Shown here piece by piece: positions 44,915-57,735 of a stretch of 64,000 nt of DNA. The notes beneath the pieces are model-generated. The model ran no database searches. It saw nothing but the letters and a program-made list of their open reading frames with translations, and was not told where the DNA came from. This DNA comes from Akebia trifoliata. Its lineage: Eukaryota > Streptophyta > Magnoliopsida > Ranunculales > Lardizabalaceae. Every line of letters begins with the position of its first letter. Positions within the stretch are counted from its first letter, which is position 1. The DNA lies in contig CM030719.1 of the NCBI GenBank assembly GCA_017979445.1, positions 24,481,996 to 24,545,995 of the forward strand, read 5' to 3'. The position numbers were made by a program, and so were the translations under genes.

Positions 44915-46634
44915 TAGGTCCGGCTGAAGACGTTAAACTTAGCGCTGCTTGGGAGGCAACCCATGTGCTTTTATTTTAATAAGTAGTGTAGTTAGGACAT
45001 AAAATTTTTCTTAAAAAAAAAAAAAAAAAAAAAAACCTCTAGCCTTAATCCCTTTCTTATTCTCTTCATCTTCAAGTCCACTATCAAACCAAATCAATGA
45101 GTGTCACTAGGACTGCAGCCTGGTTACTAATTGTTGATTGAGTAGCAGAGATAGATGTTAACTTATATTGAGGAGAAAAAAAAGCACAGACTACTGAATG
45201 TTCGGATTAAGATAGGTTTAAATTTTAGATTAGGATGTTCTTAATTTCTTAATTAGGTTGTTTTTTTTTTCTATTTTAGAAAGGATTTCTTTTATGCAAA
45301 AAAAAAAAAAAAAAAAACTACTTCGGAAATTATCCTTGTTATAACTTTCATTCTTTTCAGATTAGTTGTAACAAGACTTTGCACATTAATGCCCAATCCG
45401 TTCAGGTGTGATCTAACCTTTTTATTTTTCCTTACTGCTTGCATATTGAGGACAATATGTCATTTAGGTATGGGGGTATTAGGTTAGTTCACAATTGCAT
45501 TGCATTAGTAGTTTAGTTTCAGGTTTATTTTATTGCTAGTTTAATTTCATGTTTAAAAAAAAAAAAATTCAAAAATATTCAACACTTTCGAAATATTTTC
45601 TTCAAAATCTTTGTATATACTTTTTACATAAGAATTTCAAATCTCAGGCTCATATCCTAATTTTTGATCAAAAGTGTTTTTTGGTTATTCCTCATTAAGA
45701 AAATTATGAAAGAATTACTTTAAAATTTTACTTCTGATTAAGTATTTGGAAAGATAAGATTTTATGGAACAAAAGTTGACCCTCTTCTCTGTTTAGAGTG
45801 TTAGGGAAAACCTAGTCTAGTGAACTATGACTTCTTTGTCCCTTGGTTGGCTTGTTAGAAGAAAAACAGAACTGAAGTTAGTATTACTTGAACAGCAACC
45901 ATAGGATTAGACTGGGTACCTTGAAAAGGGCTACCTGCTTTTTGTAAAAAGAATACCAGAAAATGGTGAAGTGTGATAAAATCTGAAAAAAGAAGCAGAA
46001 AATACGAGAAAAATGTCAAAGATGGCTAGAACTGCAAAAAATGAAAAAAAGAGTCCAATGAGACCAAATAGTGCAGTAGGGTGAAAGCCGTCAATGGTAA
46101 AAACGTGAGTAAACTGGAATGTCACAGATAAAGCCCCTTAGAGGTATTAAAGTGAATATCCACACCTCTCACAATCCCAGACAGGATGCTTAGTTTCGAG
46201 TTAGAACTTAGGTAGAACCGACCATTCATAGCAGTTAGGAGGTGAAATCTTGTTCCTAAAAAGATATTGCTTTTAAAAAGAAAAAAAAATCAGAAAATCA
46301 CACAAGCACTCAAGTTATCTTTCAAATTTTCTGAAAATGAGGAATAAAAACTTAGAACTTTGTTCAAACATAAATGATCTTTGACTGATTTATGAAATGT
46401 CGTTATGTTTACTTTACATACTTTGATTTTGATTTTAATATTTTTGTAAAATGTTAGAATTTTGTGGGTATATTCTTTCACTGCAAACCCTCACGAGTCA
46501 AACTCGTCCACTAGGGGTAACCTAGGGGTTTAAGGGCTTACTGCATAAGCTAAATGCAGTCGGGAACCTCACGAAAGAGGAGTTGTTTAGATTTAAGTTT
46601 TGCTCGGGACTAGCAAAATTGAGGTTTGGGGGTG
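44915..46634 (+). other. 3' internal region and polypurine tract, unit 1
   Basis: 1.7 kb without a credible frame, with poly(A) tracts (about 45010-45035, 45298-45317). The polypurine tract GAGGTTTGGGGGTG (46621-46634) touches LTR 2. Confidence 0.7.
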
Positions 46635-47936
46635 TGATAAGGTCCCAATAATATCATTTGGGACCGTAATTTCACCGAGATTACCATCATATAAATACTA
46701 GTTCCCTTAAAATAATAATAAATTTTATTAAATCCCAAATTAATGTGACTAACAATAGTTTGTTACTAATTTCAGGTGAAAAGGGCACATTCGGAAACCA
46801 ACAAAAGAAATAACAATTATGGTTACAATACGCGGGCCGAAAGGAAGTTTCTAGAAAAATATCGATCGATTTGGGCGCCACGTCACCGCGCCGCGGCTAG
46901 CCATGACCGCGCCGCGGTCATTTTGAGGAATTTATCCTCGAGATTTTTACAGAAGCTTCGGTGGTTGTAACTGATTGGGTCATTTGAATCGAATTATCCG
47001 CTAAATCACCCCGATTACCCGAATAAGAACATTATAAATTTGAGGGTTGATTTCAAAGAAGGGGTCCCCTCTTGGGTCCCTCTTAGGCTCTTTTCTTCTA
47101 TAATTTTCTTTAGTTTCTTCTTTTAATTCTCTGTAATTTTTCCTTTTGGTGAGCTTTTGAGAGGAGTGAGAACATCAAGAGTAATCCATTAGCTTAATTG
47201 TAACTCTTTTGAGAGATCCATTCAAGAAGGAATCAAGTTGCATCTTCATCTTCTTCTCCCATCCACTCTTTGCTTTTTAGTATGGTTGCAATATGATCCT
47301 TGCGATGATCGGCTAGATCCTCTTTAGAGAGATCAATGATGCCGAAGCAAGTTTATCCCTCTAATGTAGTTTTAATTCCTTATTTTGCTTACATGTTTAC
47401 TATTCTAGAAATTCTACTTTGATTAGATGATCTACTTATATTTTTGATTCAAACTTTGATAGCCATTACTTAGATAAGCTCAAGAACGGCTATGCTTTGT
47501 GAAGAATCTGAATATAAGCTAGGCAATCTCAATTAAATCTGAATTTTCATGAATGTCTCTTGGTTACCTTTAATAATTAAACCGCTCCACCTTCCGATCC
47601 ATGAGCAATGACTTGCTACATGGATTGAGTTATTCTTGGAATTGATCTACATTATTGATAGTTTGCAAAAGCTGATTTGATTTCTCTAAACCTCCTTTCT
47701 TATATCTTCAATCTCTACTTTCAGTTTTTATTTCAAATTGCAAGTTAATTTCCATTTCATTTATGCAATAAATCTGTTTTGTTTTTAAGAAAAATCTGTT
47801 TTCCAATTCTGTTTTGGACTTCTAACCGAATGAATCTTTGAATCTTCATTGTCCCTGTGGAACGAATTCGACTTGCCCAAAGTCTTAATTCACATCTTAA
47901 TCTCTGCATCTCTATTGCAAGCTTTACAACCGATCA
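46635..47936 (+). repeat. LTR 2 (1302 bp)
   Basis: Differs from LTR 1 by one T fewer in ATCATTTGGG (LTR 1 has ATCATTTTGGG); otherwise it appears identical. Confidence 0.95.
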
Positions 47937-49189
47937 AAATGGCGCCGCTGCCGGGGACAGCGAGTTGATTCATTTTTCAATTCGGAAAGTATCCGAAACA
48001 GTTTCCGAAACAGAACCGAATGTGTTTTGCTTGAAACAGAAGCCAAACGAACAGAAAAAAAAATTGAAAAAAATTTCATTACAATCCTCAGGATATCAGA
48101 AACCATTTCCAATTTGAAAAATCGATTTTCATCAAAATTTTACCGCGCTGCGGTTGTCTCTTGGTGCGCCGCGGTGACGTGGCAACATTTTCTGCTGATT
48201 TTTGTTGGACAAGTTTCTGACATCATGGACATTGTAATGGTCATATTGGTTTTTTTTTTTTCTTAGTATTCTGATTTGAATAATTTTGTTCTGTTCAGGT
48301 GAAGGACTCGACGGAAGGCGACACGTGGAATTTTTATCCACTGAATTGATTTCATCACCAAGAAGATCAGCAACCTTAAATTTCTCTGCATTTTATTTTT
48401 TTTTTAGAAACCAACTTGTATTAGGAATTTGAACTTGTATTAATTTTTAATTTCATCCGAGAGGGCTCGGATTGTAATAGAATTAGGGACGGACGATAGT
48501 GGGACGAAACTATCTCAGCCCCTCGGGTTCGTACACCAAGTTTGGTGTTGGTGGCCCGAGTCGACTCAACTCGATCATCCCCCGTCTAGAACGGGAGGTA
48601 AATTTCGAAACACTCACGCATCACTCGCTAGTGAGTTTCTGTATTGCTTTTGAGTGACTAATCTGTACACATTGGATTGCACATAGTAATAAGGGCACCC
48701 TTACGAGGATGGCACCATAAGATAAGAATCAGATTTCATCACCGATATCTTGCCCGTTTAGGAAAATTGAATTCACAGCCATTTAATTAATTAAAATTTG
48801 GTTAGACTGGACTCTAGGTTCCATCGAGCTCATTAAGCAAAGCTAATCAAAAGTTGCACCAATTGCACTTCTTGATCGTGAACAGTGCCTAGCGCAATCT
48901 TGCCCTGTAGTTCTACGTGAATTCAGGGGATAGACTACGTCTATTCAAGACGAGAGGTGATCTAAGAGTGCCCTTGCTCAGCATTGTGCGCCACCTCTCC
49001 TCTGGAGATTAAACTGGCTGTTCCGATTTCAGAGATTTGGGTTGGAGGCTTTGATTAATCCTTTGAACCAGTTAGGAGCTGTCTAGTCATAGGCACCCAG
49101 TTATCACGTGTGAATTCCTCCCTCTCTTGTGTGCAAGTCCAAAGTGTATGTTACAGTAGATACAGAACCTCGAGCAGATTTATATCGTC

Positions 49190-50472
49190 ATGGAGTTTAG
49201 GAGAGAATCATTGATCTCGTGCGGCTTATGTGATAATTATGGTCATTCTCCCGAGCATTGTCCGAGTCAGCCCATGCTTCATGCTACACAGGCCAATATG
49301 CATCATTCTCAAAACTCGTATTGGATGCCAACACCCAGTTCGTTCGACCAACCATACCACGTAGATAATTTGTTTCCACAAAATTCCATACCGTGTCAGA
49401 ACGAGTTCACTCAGGGTAGTCATTTTGGTAACCATGAGGATTTTTATTTGCATAACACCTCGATGATGAATCCAACCATAATTTCTCAACAATCATATGA
49501 TTCTCGACATTTCTCCGATTACAGAGCTACAGAGCCTGAGCCAACATCCACTTACTCATGTTTGTCTTCTCCTCAATCGTCGTCATTAGAGTCTATGATG
49601 TCTGCCTTCTTAATTCAACAACAACAATTAATCCAACAACAACAGCTCCATCAACAAATGTTGGTAAATCATCAACAACAGTTGTTAAATCATCAACAAC
49701 AATGGGATATGGGTCAAGCCTTAGTCAACATAGGAACTCAACTGAGTCACCTAGCGTTGTCCTTAGAAGAAGGAAAATTTGATAAATTCGAAAATGAGGA
49801 TATCTCAATCTCAGAAAATCCACCATTCTTTCAAAATAGCCTTAGTGACCAGTTCTACTCTTTTGAAGATGTCGATGATTATCCATCAACAATTGATAAC
49901 CCTGCCTCAATTGAAGTTCAAATTCAAACCAATGAGGTTACAGTTCCAACCGAAGCAACGATGGAAGTCCAACTAGGTCAGCTTATTGTACCCTCAGAAG
50001 GAAGAGAGAATGGACAATTTTCAAATGAGATAACCCATGGAGCCAACCAATGTTTCAAAGTCCTAATAAGCAAGGTGATTGTACAAATTTGGCTAAGCAA
50101 ATTGATCCGCCATTAGAGGATACTGTTGTCCAGGAGGAATCAACGACCAATTCTACTTTGTTAGTCACACCAATTTTGATCATTATTGATTCAATTTCGT
50201 ACCCCATCCAACCCATCATTTCACAAAAGTGTAAAGACCCTTCATGTCTTACAACCTCCATTCTCTTTGGGAATATGATGATTGAAACTTGTTTTGAAAA
50301 GGTGATGACACTAAGAACTGAGGACAAACGAGAGTTGTTGATCATTTTTAAAAATAATTTCCAAGTCCTAACGATGGTAAAAATTTGTCTACCTATCAAT
50401 TGGGGTGGGAAGTCGATCGTTGTGTCCGTCAAGATGAATGTTAGGAAAATTCCTATATATCAGACCTTTTGA
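49190..50472 (+). pseudogene. Array Gag-like protein, unit 2 (frameshifted)
   Basis: Identical to the unit 1 frame until about 50040, where one G is missing (CATGGAGCC instead of CATGGGAGCC). The frame then changes after residue 283 and ends at 50116 (308 residues). The original frame is open again at 50050-50472. The zinc knuckle and Gln-rich parts are kept. A sequencing or assembly error in a G run is a real alternative. Confidence 0.8.
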
Positions 50473-52191
50473 TAGGTCCGGCTGAAGACGTTAAACTTAG
50501 CGCTGCTTGGGAGGCAACCCATGTGCTTTTATTTTAATAAGTAGTGTAGTTAGGACATAAAATTTTTCTTAAAAAAAAAAAAAAAAAAAAAACCTCTAGC
50601 CTTAATCCCTTTCTTATTCTCTTCATCTTCAAGTCCACTATCAAACCAAATCAATGAGTGTCACTAGGACTGCAGCCTGGTTACTAATTGTTGATTGAGT
50701 AGCAGAGATAGATGTTAACTTATATTGAGGAGAAAAAAAAGCACAGACTACTGAATGTTCGGATTAAGATAGGTTTAAATTTTAGATTAGGATGTTCTTA
50801 ATTTCTTAATTAGGTTGTTTTTTTTTCTATTTTAGAAAGGATTTCTTTTATGCAAAAAAAAAAAAAAAAAAAAAAACTTCGGAAATTATCCTTGTTATAA
50901 CTTTCATTCTTTTCAGATTAGTTGTAACAAGACTTTGCACATTAATGCCCAATCCGTTCAGGTGTGATCTAACCTTTTTATTTTTCCTTACTGCTTGCAT
51001 ATTGAGGACAATATGTCATTTAGGTATGGGGGTATTAGGTTAGTTCACAATTGCATTGCATTAGTAGTTTAGTTTCAGGTTTATTTTATTGCTAGTTTAA
51101 TTTCATGTTTAAAAAAAAAAAAAATTCAAAAATATTCAACACTTTCGAAATATTTTCTTCAAAATCTTTGTATATACTTTTTACATAAGAATTTCAAATC
51201 TCAGGCTCATATCCTAATTTTTGATCAAAAGTGTTTTTTGGTTATTCCTCATTAAGAAAATTATGAAAGAATTACTTTAAAATTTTACTTCTGATTAAGT
51301 ATTTGGAAAGATAAGATTTTATGGAACAAAAGTTGACCCTCTTCTCTGTTTAGAGTGTTAGGGAAAACCTAGTCTAGTGAACTATGACTTCTTTGTCCCT
51401 TGGTTGGCTTGTTAGAAGAAAAACAGAACTGAAGTTAGTATTACTTGAACAGCAACCATAGGATTAGACTGGGTACCTTGAAAAGGGCTACCTGCTTTTT
51501 GTAAAAAGAATACCAGAAAATGGTGAAGTGTGATAAAATCTGAAAAAAGAAGCAGAAAATACGAGAAAAATGTCAAAGATGGCTAGAACTGCAAAAAATG
51601 AAAAAAAGAGTCCAATGAGACCAAATAGTGCAGTAGGGTGAAAGCCGTCAATGGTAAAAACGTGAGTAAACTGGAATGTCACAGATAAAGCCCCTTAGAG
51701 GTATTAAAGTGAATATCCACACCTCTCACAATCCCAGACAGGATGCTTAGTTTCGAGTTAGAACTTAGGTAGAACCGACCATTCATAGCAGTTAGGAGGT
51801 GAAATCTTGTTCCTAAAAAGATATTGCTTTTAAAAAGAAAAAAAAATCAGAAAATCACACAAGCACTCAAGTTATCTTTCAAATTTTCTGAAAATGAGGA
51901 ATAAAAACTTAGAACTTTGTTCAAACATAAATGATCTTTGACTGATTTATGAAATGTCGTTATGTTTACTTTACATACTTTGATTTTGATTTTAATATTT
52001 TTGTAAAATGTTAGAATTTTGTGGGTATATTCTTTCACTGCAAACCCTCACGAGTCAAACTCGTCCACTAGGGGTAACCTAGGGGTTTAAGGGCTTACTG
52101 CATAAGCTAAATGCAGTCGGGAACCTCACGAAAGAGGAGTTGTTTAGATTTAAGTTTTGCTCGGGACTAGCAAAATTGAGGTTTGGGGGTG

Positions 52192-53494
52192 TGATAAGGT
52201 CCCAATAATATCATTTTGGGACCGTAATTTCACCGAGATTACCATCATATAAATACTAGTTCCCTTAAAATAATAATAAATTTTATTAAATCCCAAATTA
52301 ATGTGACTAACAATAGTTTGTTACTAATTTCAGGTGAAAAGGGCACATTCGGAAACCAACAAAAGAAATAACAATTATGGTTACAATACGCGGGCCGAAA
52401 GGAAGTTTCTAGAAAAATATCGATCGATTTGGGCGCCACGTCACCGCGCCGCGGCTAGCCATGACCGCGCCGCGGTCATTTTGAGGAATTTATCCTCGAG
52501 ATTTTTACAGAAGCTTCGGTGGTTGTAACTGATTGGGTCATTTGAATCGAATTATCCGCTAAATCACCCCGATTACCCGAATAAGAACATTATAAATTTG
52601 AGGGTTGATTTCAAAGAAGGGGTCCCCTCTTGGGTCCCTCTTAGGCTCTTTTCTTCTATAATTTTCTTTAGTTTCTTCTTTTAATTCTCTGTAATTTTTC
52701 CTTTTGGTGAGCTTTTGAGAGGAGTGAGAACATCAAGAGTAATCCATTAGCTTAATTGTAACTCTTTTGAGAGATCCATTCAAGAAGGAATCAAGTTGCA
52801 TCTTCATCTTCTTCTCCCATCCACTCTTTGCTTTTTAGTATGGTTGCAATATGATCCTTGCGATGATCGGCTAGATCCTCTTTAGAGAGATCAATGATGC
52901 CGAAGCAAGTTTATCCCTCTAATGTAGTTTTAATTCCTTATTTTGCTTACATGTTTACTATTCTAGAAATTCTACTTTGATTAGATGATCTACTTATATT
53001 TTTGATTCAAACTTTGATAGCCATTACTTAGATAAGCTCAAGAACGGCTATGCTTTGTGAAGAATCTGAATATAAGCTAGGCAATCTCAATTAAATCTGA
53101 ATTTTCATGAATGTCTCTTGGTTACCTTTAATAATTAAACCGCTCCACCTTCCGATCCATGAGCAATGACTTGCTACATGGATTGAGTTATTCTTGGAAT
53201 TGATCTACATTATTGATAGTTTGCAAAAGCTGATTTGATTTCTCTAAACCTCCTTTCTTATATCTTCAATCTCTACTTTCAGTTTTTATTTCAAATTGCA
53301 AGTTAATTTCCATTTCATTTATGCAATAAATCTGTTTTGTTTTTAAGAAAAATCTGTTTTCCAATTCTGTTTTGGACTTCTAACCGAATGAATCTTTGAA
53401 TCTTCATTGTCCCTGTGGAACGAATTCGACTTGCCCAAAGTCTTAATTCACATCTTAATCTCTGCATCTCTATTGCAAGCTTTACAACCGATCA
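52192..53494 (+). repeat. LTR 3 (1303 bp)
   Basis: Appears identical to LTR 1. Confidence 0.95.
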
Positions 53495-54746
53495 AAATGG
53501 CGCCGCTGCCGGGGACAGCGAGTTGATTCATTTTTCAATTCGGAAAGTATCCGAAACAGTTTCCGAAACAGAACCGAATGTGTTTTGCTTGAAACAGAAG
53601 CCAAACGAACAGAAAAAAAAATTGAAAAAAATTTCATTACAATCCTCAGGATATCAGAAACCATTTCCAATTTGAAAAATCGATTTTCATCAAAATTTTA
53701 CCGCGCTGCGGTTGTCTCTTGGTGCGCCGCGGTGACGTGGCAACATTTTCTGCTGATTTTTGTTGGACAAGTTTCTGACATCATGGACATTGTAATGGTC
53801 ATATTGGTTTTTTTTTTTCTTAGTATTCTGATTTGAATAATTTTGTTCTGTTCAGGTGAAGGACTCGACGGAAGGCGACACGTGGAATTTTTATCCACTG
53901 AATTGATTTCATCACCAAGAAGATCAGCAACCTTAAATTTCTCTGCATTTTATTTTTTTTTTAGAAACCAACTTGTATTAGGAATTTGAACTTGTATTAA
54001 TTTTTAATTTCATCCGAGAGGGCTCGGATTGTAATAGAATTAGGGACGGACGATAGTGGGACGAAACTATCTCAGCCCCTCGGGTTCGTACACCAAGTTT
54101 GGTGTTGGTGGCCCGAGTAGACTCAACTCGATCATCCCCCGTCTAGAACGGGAGGTAAATTTCGAAACACTCACGCATCACTCGCTAGTGAGTTTCTGTA
54201 TTGCTTTTGAGTGACTAATCTGTACACATTGGATTGCACATAGTAATAAGGGCACCCTTACGAGGATGGCACCATAAGATAAGAATCAGATTTCATCACC
54301 GATATCTTGCCCGTTTAGGAAAATTGAATTCACAGCCATTTAATTAATTAAAATTTGGTTAGACTGGACTCTAGGTTCCATCGAGCTCATTAAGCAAAGC
54401 TAATCAAAAGTTGCACCAATTGCACTTCTTGATCGTGAACAGTGCCTAGCGCAATCTTGCCCTGTAGTTCTACGTGAATTCAGGGGATAGACTACGTCTA
54501 TTCAAGACGAGAGGTGATCTAAGAGTGCCCTTGCTCAGCATTGTGCGCCACCTCTCCTCTGGAGATTAAACTGGCTGTTCCGATTTCAGAGATTTGGGTT
54601 GGAGGCTTTGATTAATCCTTTGAACCAGTTAGGAGCTGTCTAGTCATAGGCACCCAGTTATCACGTGTGAATTCCTCCCTCTCTTGTGTGCAAGTCCAAA
54701 GTGTATGTTACAGTAGATACAGAACCTCGAGCAGATTTATATCGTC

Positions 54747-56030
54747 ATGGAGTTTAGGAGAGAATCATTGATCTCGTGCGGCTTATGTGATAATTATGGT
54801 CATTCTCCCGAGCATTGTCCGAGTCAGCCCATGCTTCATGCTACACAGGCCAATATGCATCATTCTCAAAACTCGTATTGGATGCCAACACCCAGTTCGT
54901 TCGACCAACCATACCACGTAGATAATTTGTTTCCACAAAATTCCATACCGTGTCAGAACGAGTTCACTCAGGGTAGTCATTTTGGTAACCATGAGGATTT
55001 TTATTTGCATAACACCTCGATGATGAATCCAACCATAATTTCTCAACAATCATATGATTCTCGACATTTCTCCGATTACAGAGCTACAGAGCCTGAGCCA
55101 ACATCCACTTACTCATGTTTGTCTTCTCCTCAATCGTCGTCATTAGAGTCTATGATGTCTGCCTTCTTAATTCAACAACAACAATTAATCCAACAACAAC
55201 AGCTCCATCAACAAATGTTGGTAAATCATCAACAACAGTTGTTAAATCATCAACAACAATGGGATATGGGTCAAGCCTTAGTCAACATAGGAACTCAACT
55301 GAGTCACCTAGCGTTGTCCTTAGAAGAAGGAAAATTTGATAAATTCGAAAATGAGGATATCTCAATCTCAGAAAATCCACCATTCTTTCAAAATAGCCTT
55401 AGTGACCAGTTCTACTCTTTTGAAGATGTCGATGATTATCCATCAACAATTGATAACCCTGCCTCAATTGAAGTTCAAATTCAAACCAATGAGGTTACAG
55501 TTCCAACCGAAGCAACGATGGAAGTCCAACTAGGTCAGCTTATTGTACCCTCAGAAGGAAGAGAGAATGGACAATTTTCAAATGAGATAACCCATGGGAG
55601 CCAACCAATGTTTCAAAGTCCTAATAAGCAAGGTGATTGTACAAATTTGGCTAAGCAAATTGATCCGCCATTAGAGGATACTGTTGTCCAGGAGGAATCA
55701 ACGACCAATTCTACTTTGTTAGTCACACCAATTTTGATCATTATTGATTCAATTTCGTACCCCATCCAACCCATCATTTCACAAAAGTGTAAAGACCCTT
55801 CATGTCTTACAACCTCCATTCTCTTTGGGAATATGATGATTGAAACTTGTTTTGAAAAGGTGATGACACTAAGAACTGAGGACAAACGAGAGTTGTTGAT
55901 CATTTTTAAAAATAATTTCCAAGTCCTAACGATGGTAAAAATTTGTCTACCTATCAATTGGGGTGGGAAGTCGATCGTTGTGTCCGTCAAGATGAATGTT
56001 AGGAAAATTCCTATATATCAGACCTTTTGA
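54747..56030 (+). CDS. Gag-C-terminal-like zinc-knuckle protein of the array, unit 3 (intact)
   Basis: 427 residues, the same as the unit 1 protein (43631-44914): knuckle at residues 11-24, Gln-rich segment, C-terminal region of unknown fold. It is intact although it lies between LTRs 3 and 4. The unit's 3' part has a 12-bp deletion at about 57629 between AGGGGT direct repeats, outside the frame. Confidence 0.7.
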   Translation: MEFRRESLISCGLCDNYGHSPEHCPSQPMLHATQANMHHSQNSYWMPTPSSFDQPYHVDNLFPQNSIPCQNEFTQGSHFGNHEDFYLHNTSMMNPTIISQQSYDSRHFSDYRATEPEPTSTYSCLSSPQSSSLESMMSAFLIQQQQLIQQQQLHQQMLVNHQQQLLNHQQQWDMGQALVNIGTQLSHLALSLEEGKFDKFENEDISISENPPFFQNSLSDQFYSFEDVDDYPSTIDNPASIEVQIQTNEVTVPTEATMEVQLGQLIVPSEGRENGQFSNEITHGSQPMFQSPNKQGDCTNLAKQIDPPLEDTVVQEESTTNSTLLVTPILIIIDSISYPIQPIISQKCKDPSCLTTSILFGNMMIETCFEKVMTLRTEDKRELLIIFKNNFQVLTMVKICLPINWGGKSIVVSVKMNVRKIPIYQTF

Positions 56031-57735
56031 TAGGTCCGGCTGAAGACGTTAAACTTAGCGCTGCTTGGGAGGCAACCCATGTGCTTTTATTTTAATAAGT
56101 AGTGTAGTTAGGACATAAAATTTTTCTTAAAAAAAAAAAAAAAAAAAAAAACCTCTAGCCTTAATCCCTTTCTTATTCTCTTCATCTTCAAGTCCACTAT
56201 CAAACCAAATCAATGAGTGTCACTAGGACTGCAGCCTGGTTACTAATTGTTGATTGAGTAGCAGAGATAGATGTTAACTTATATTGAGGAGAAAAAAAAG
56301 CACAGACTACTGAATGTTCGGATTAAGATAGGTTTAAATTTTAGATTAGGATGTTCTTAATTTCTTAATTAGGTTGTTTTTTTTTTCTATTTTAGAAAGG
56401 ATTTCTTTTATGCAAAAAAAAAAAAAAACTACTTCGGAAATTATCCTTGTTATAACTTTCATTCTTTTCAGATTAGTTGTAACAAGACTTTGCACATTAA
56501 TGCCCAATCCGTTCAGGTGTGATCTAACCTTTTTATTTTTCCTTACTGCTTGCATATTGAGGACAATATGTCATTTAGGTATGGGGGTATTAGGTTAGTT
56601 CACAATTGCATTGCATTAGTAGTTTAGTTTCAGGTTTATTTTATTGCTAGTTTAATTTCATGTTTAAAAAAAAAAAAAATTCAAAAATATTCAACACTTT
56701 CGAAATATTTTCTTCAAAATCTTTGTATATACTTTTTACATAAGAATTTCAAATCTCAGGCTCATATCCTAATTTTTGATCAAAAGTGTTTTTTGGTTAT
56801 TCCTCATTAAGAAAATTATGAAAGAATTACTTTAAAATTTTACTTCTGATTAAGTATTTGGAAAGATAAGATTTTATGGAACAAAAGTTGACCCTCTTCT
56901 CTGTTTAGAGTGTTAGGGAAAACCTAGTCTAGTGAACTATGACTTCTTTGTCCCTTGGTTGGCTTGTTAGAAGAAAAACAGAACTGAAGTTAGTATTACT
57001 TGAACAGCAACCATAGGATTAGACTGGGTACCTTGAAAAGGGCTACCTGCTTTTTGTAAAAAGAATACCAGAAAATGGTGAAGTGTGATAAAATCTGAAA
57101 AAAGAAGCAGAAAATACGAGAAAAATGTCAAAGATGGCTAGAACTGCAAAAAATGAAAAAAAGAGTCCAATGAGACCAAATAGTGCAGTAGGGTGAAAGC
57201 CGTCAATGGTAAAAACGTGAGTAAACTGGAATGTCACAGATAAAGCCCCTTAGAGGTATTAAAGTGAATATCCACACCTCTCACAATCCCAGACAGGATG
57301 CTTAGTTTCGAGTTAGAACTTAGGTAGAACCGACCATTCATAGCAGTTAGGAGGTGAAATCTTGTTCCTAAAAAGATATTGCTTTTAAAAAGAAAAAAAA
57401 ATCAGAAAATCACACAAGCACTCAAGTTATCTTTCAAATTTTCTGAAAATGAGGAATAAAAACTTAGAACTTTGTTCAAACATAAATGATCTTTGACTGA
57501 TTTATGAAATGTCGTTATGTTTACTTTACATACTTTGATTTTGATTTTAATATTTTTGTAAAATGTTAGAATTTTGTGGGTATATTCTTTCACTGCAAAC
57601 CCTCACGAGTCAAACTCGTCCACTAGGGGTTTAAGGGCTTACTGCATAAGCTAAATGCAGTCGGGAACCTCACGAAAGAGGAGTTGTTTAGATTTAAGTT
57701 TTGCTCGGGACTAGCAAAATTGAGGTTTGGGGGTG

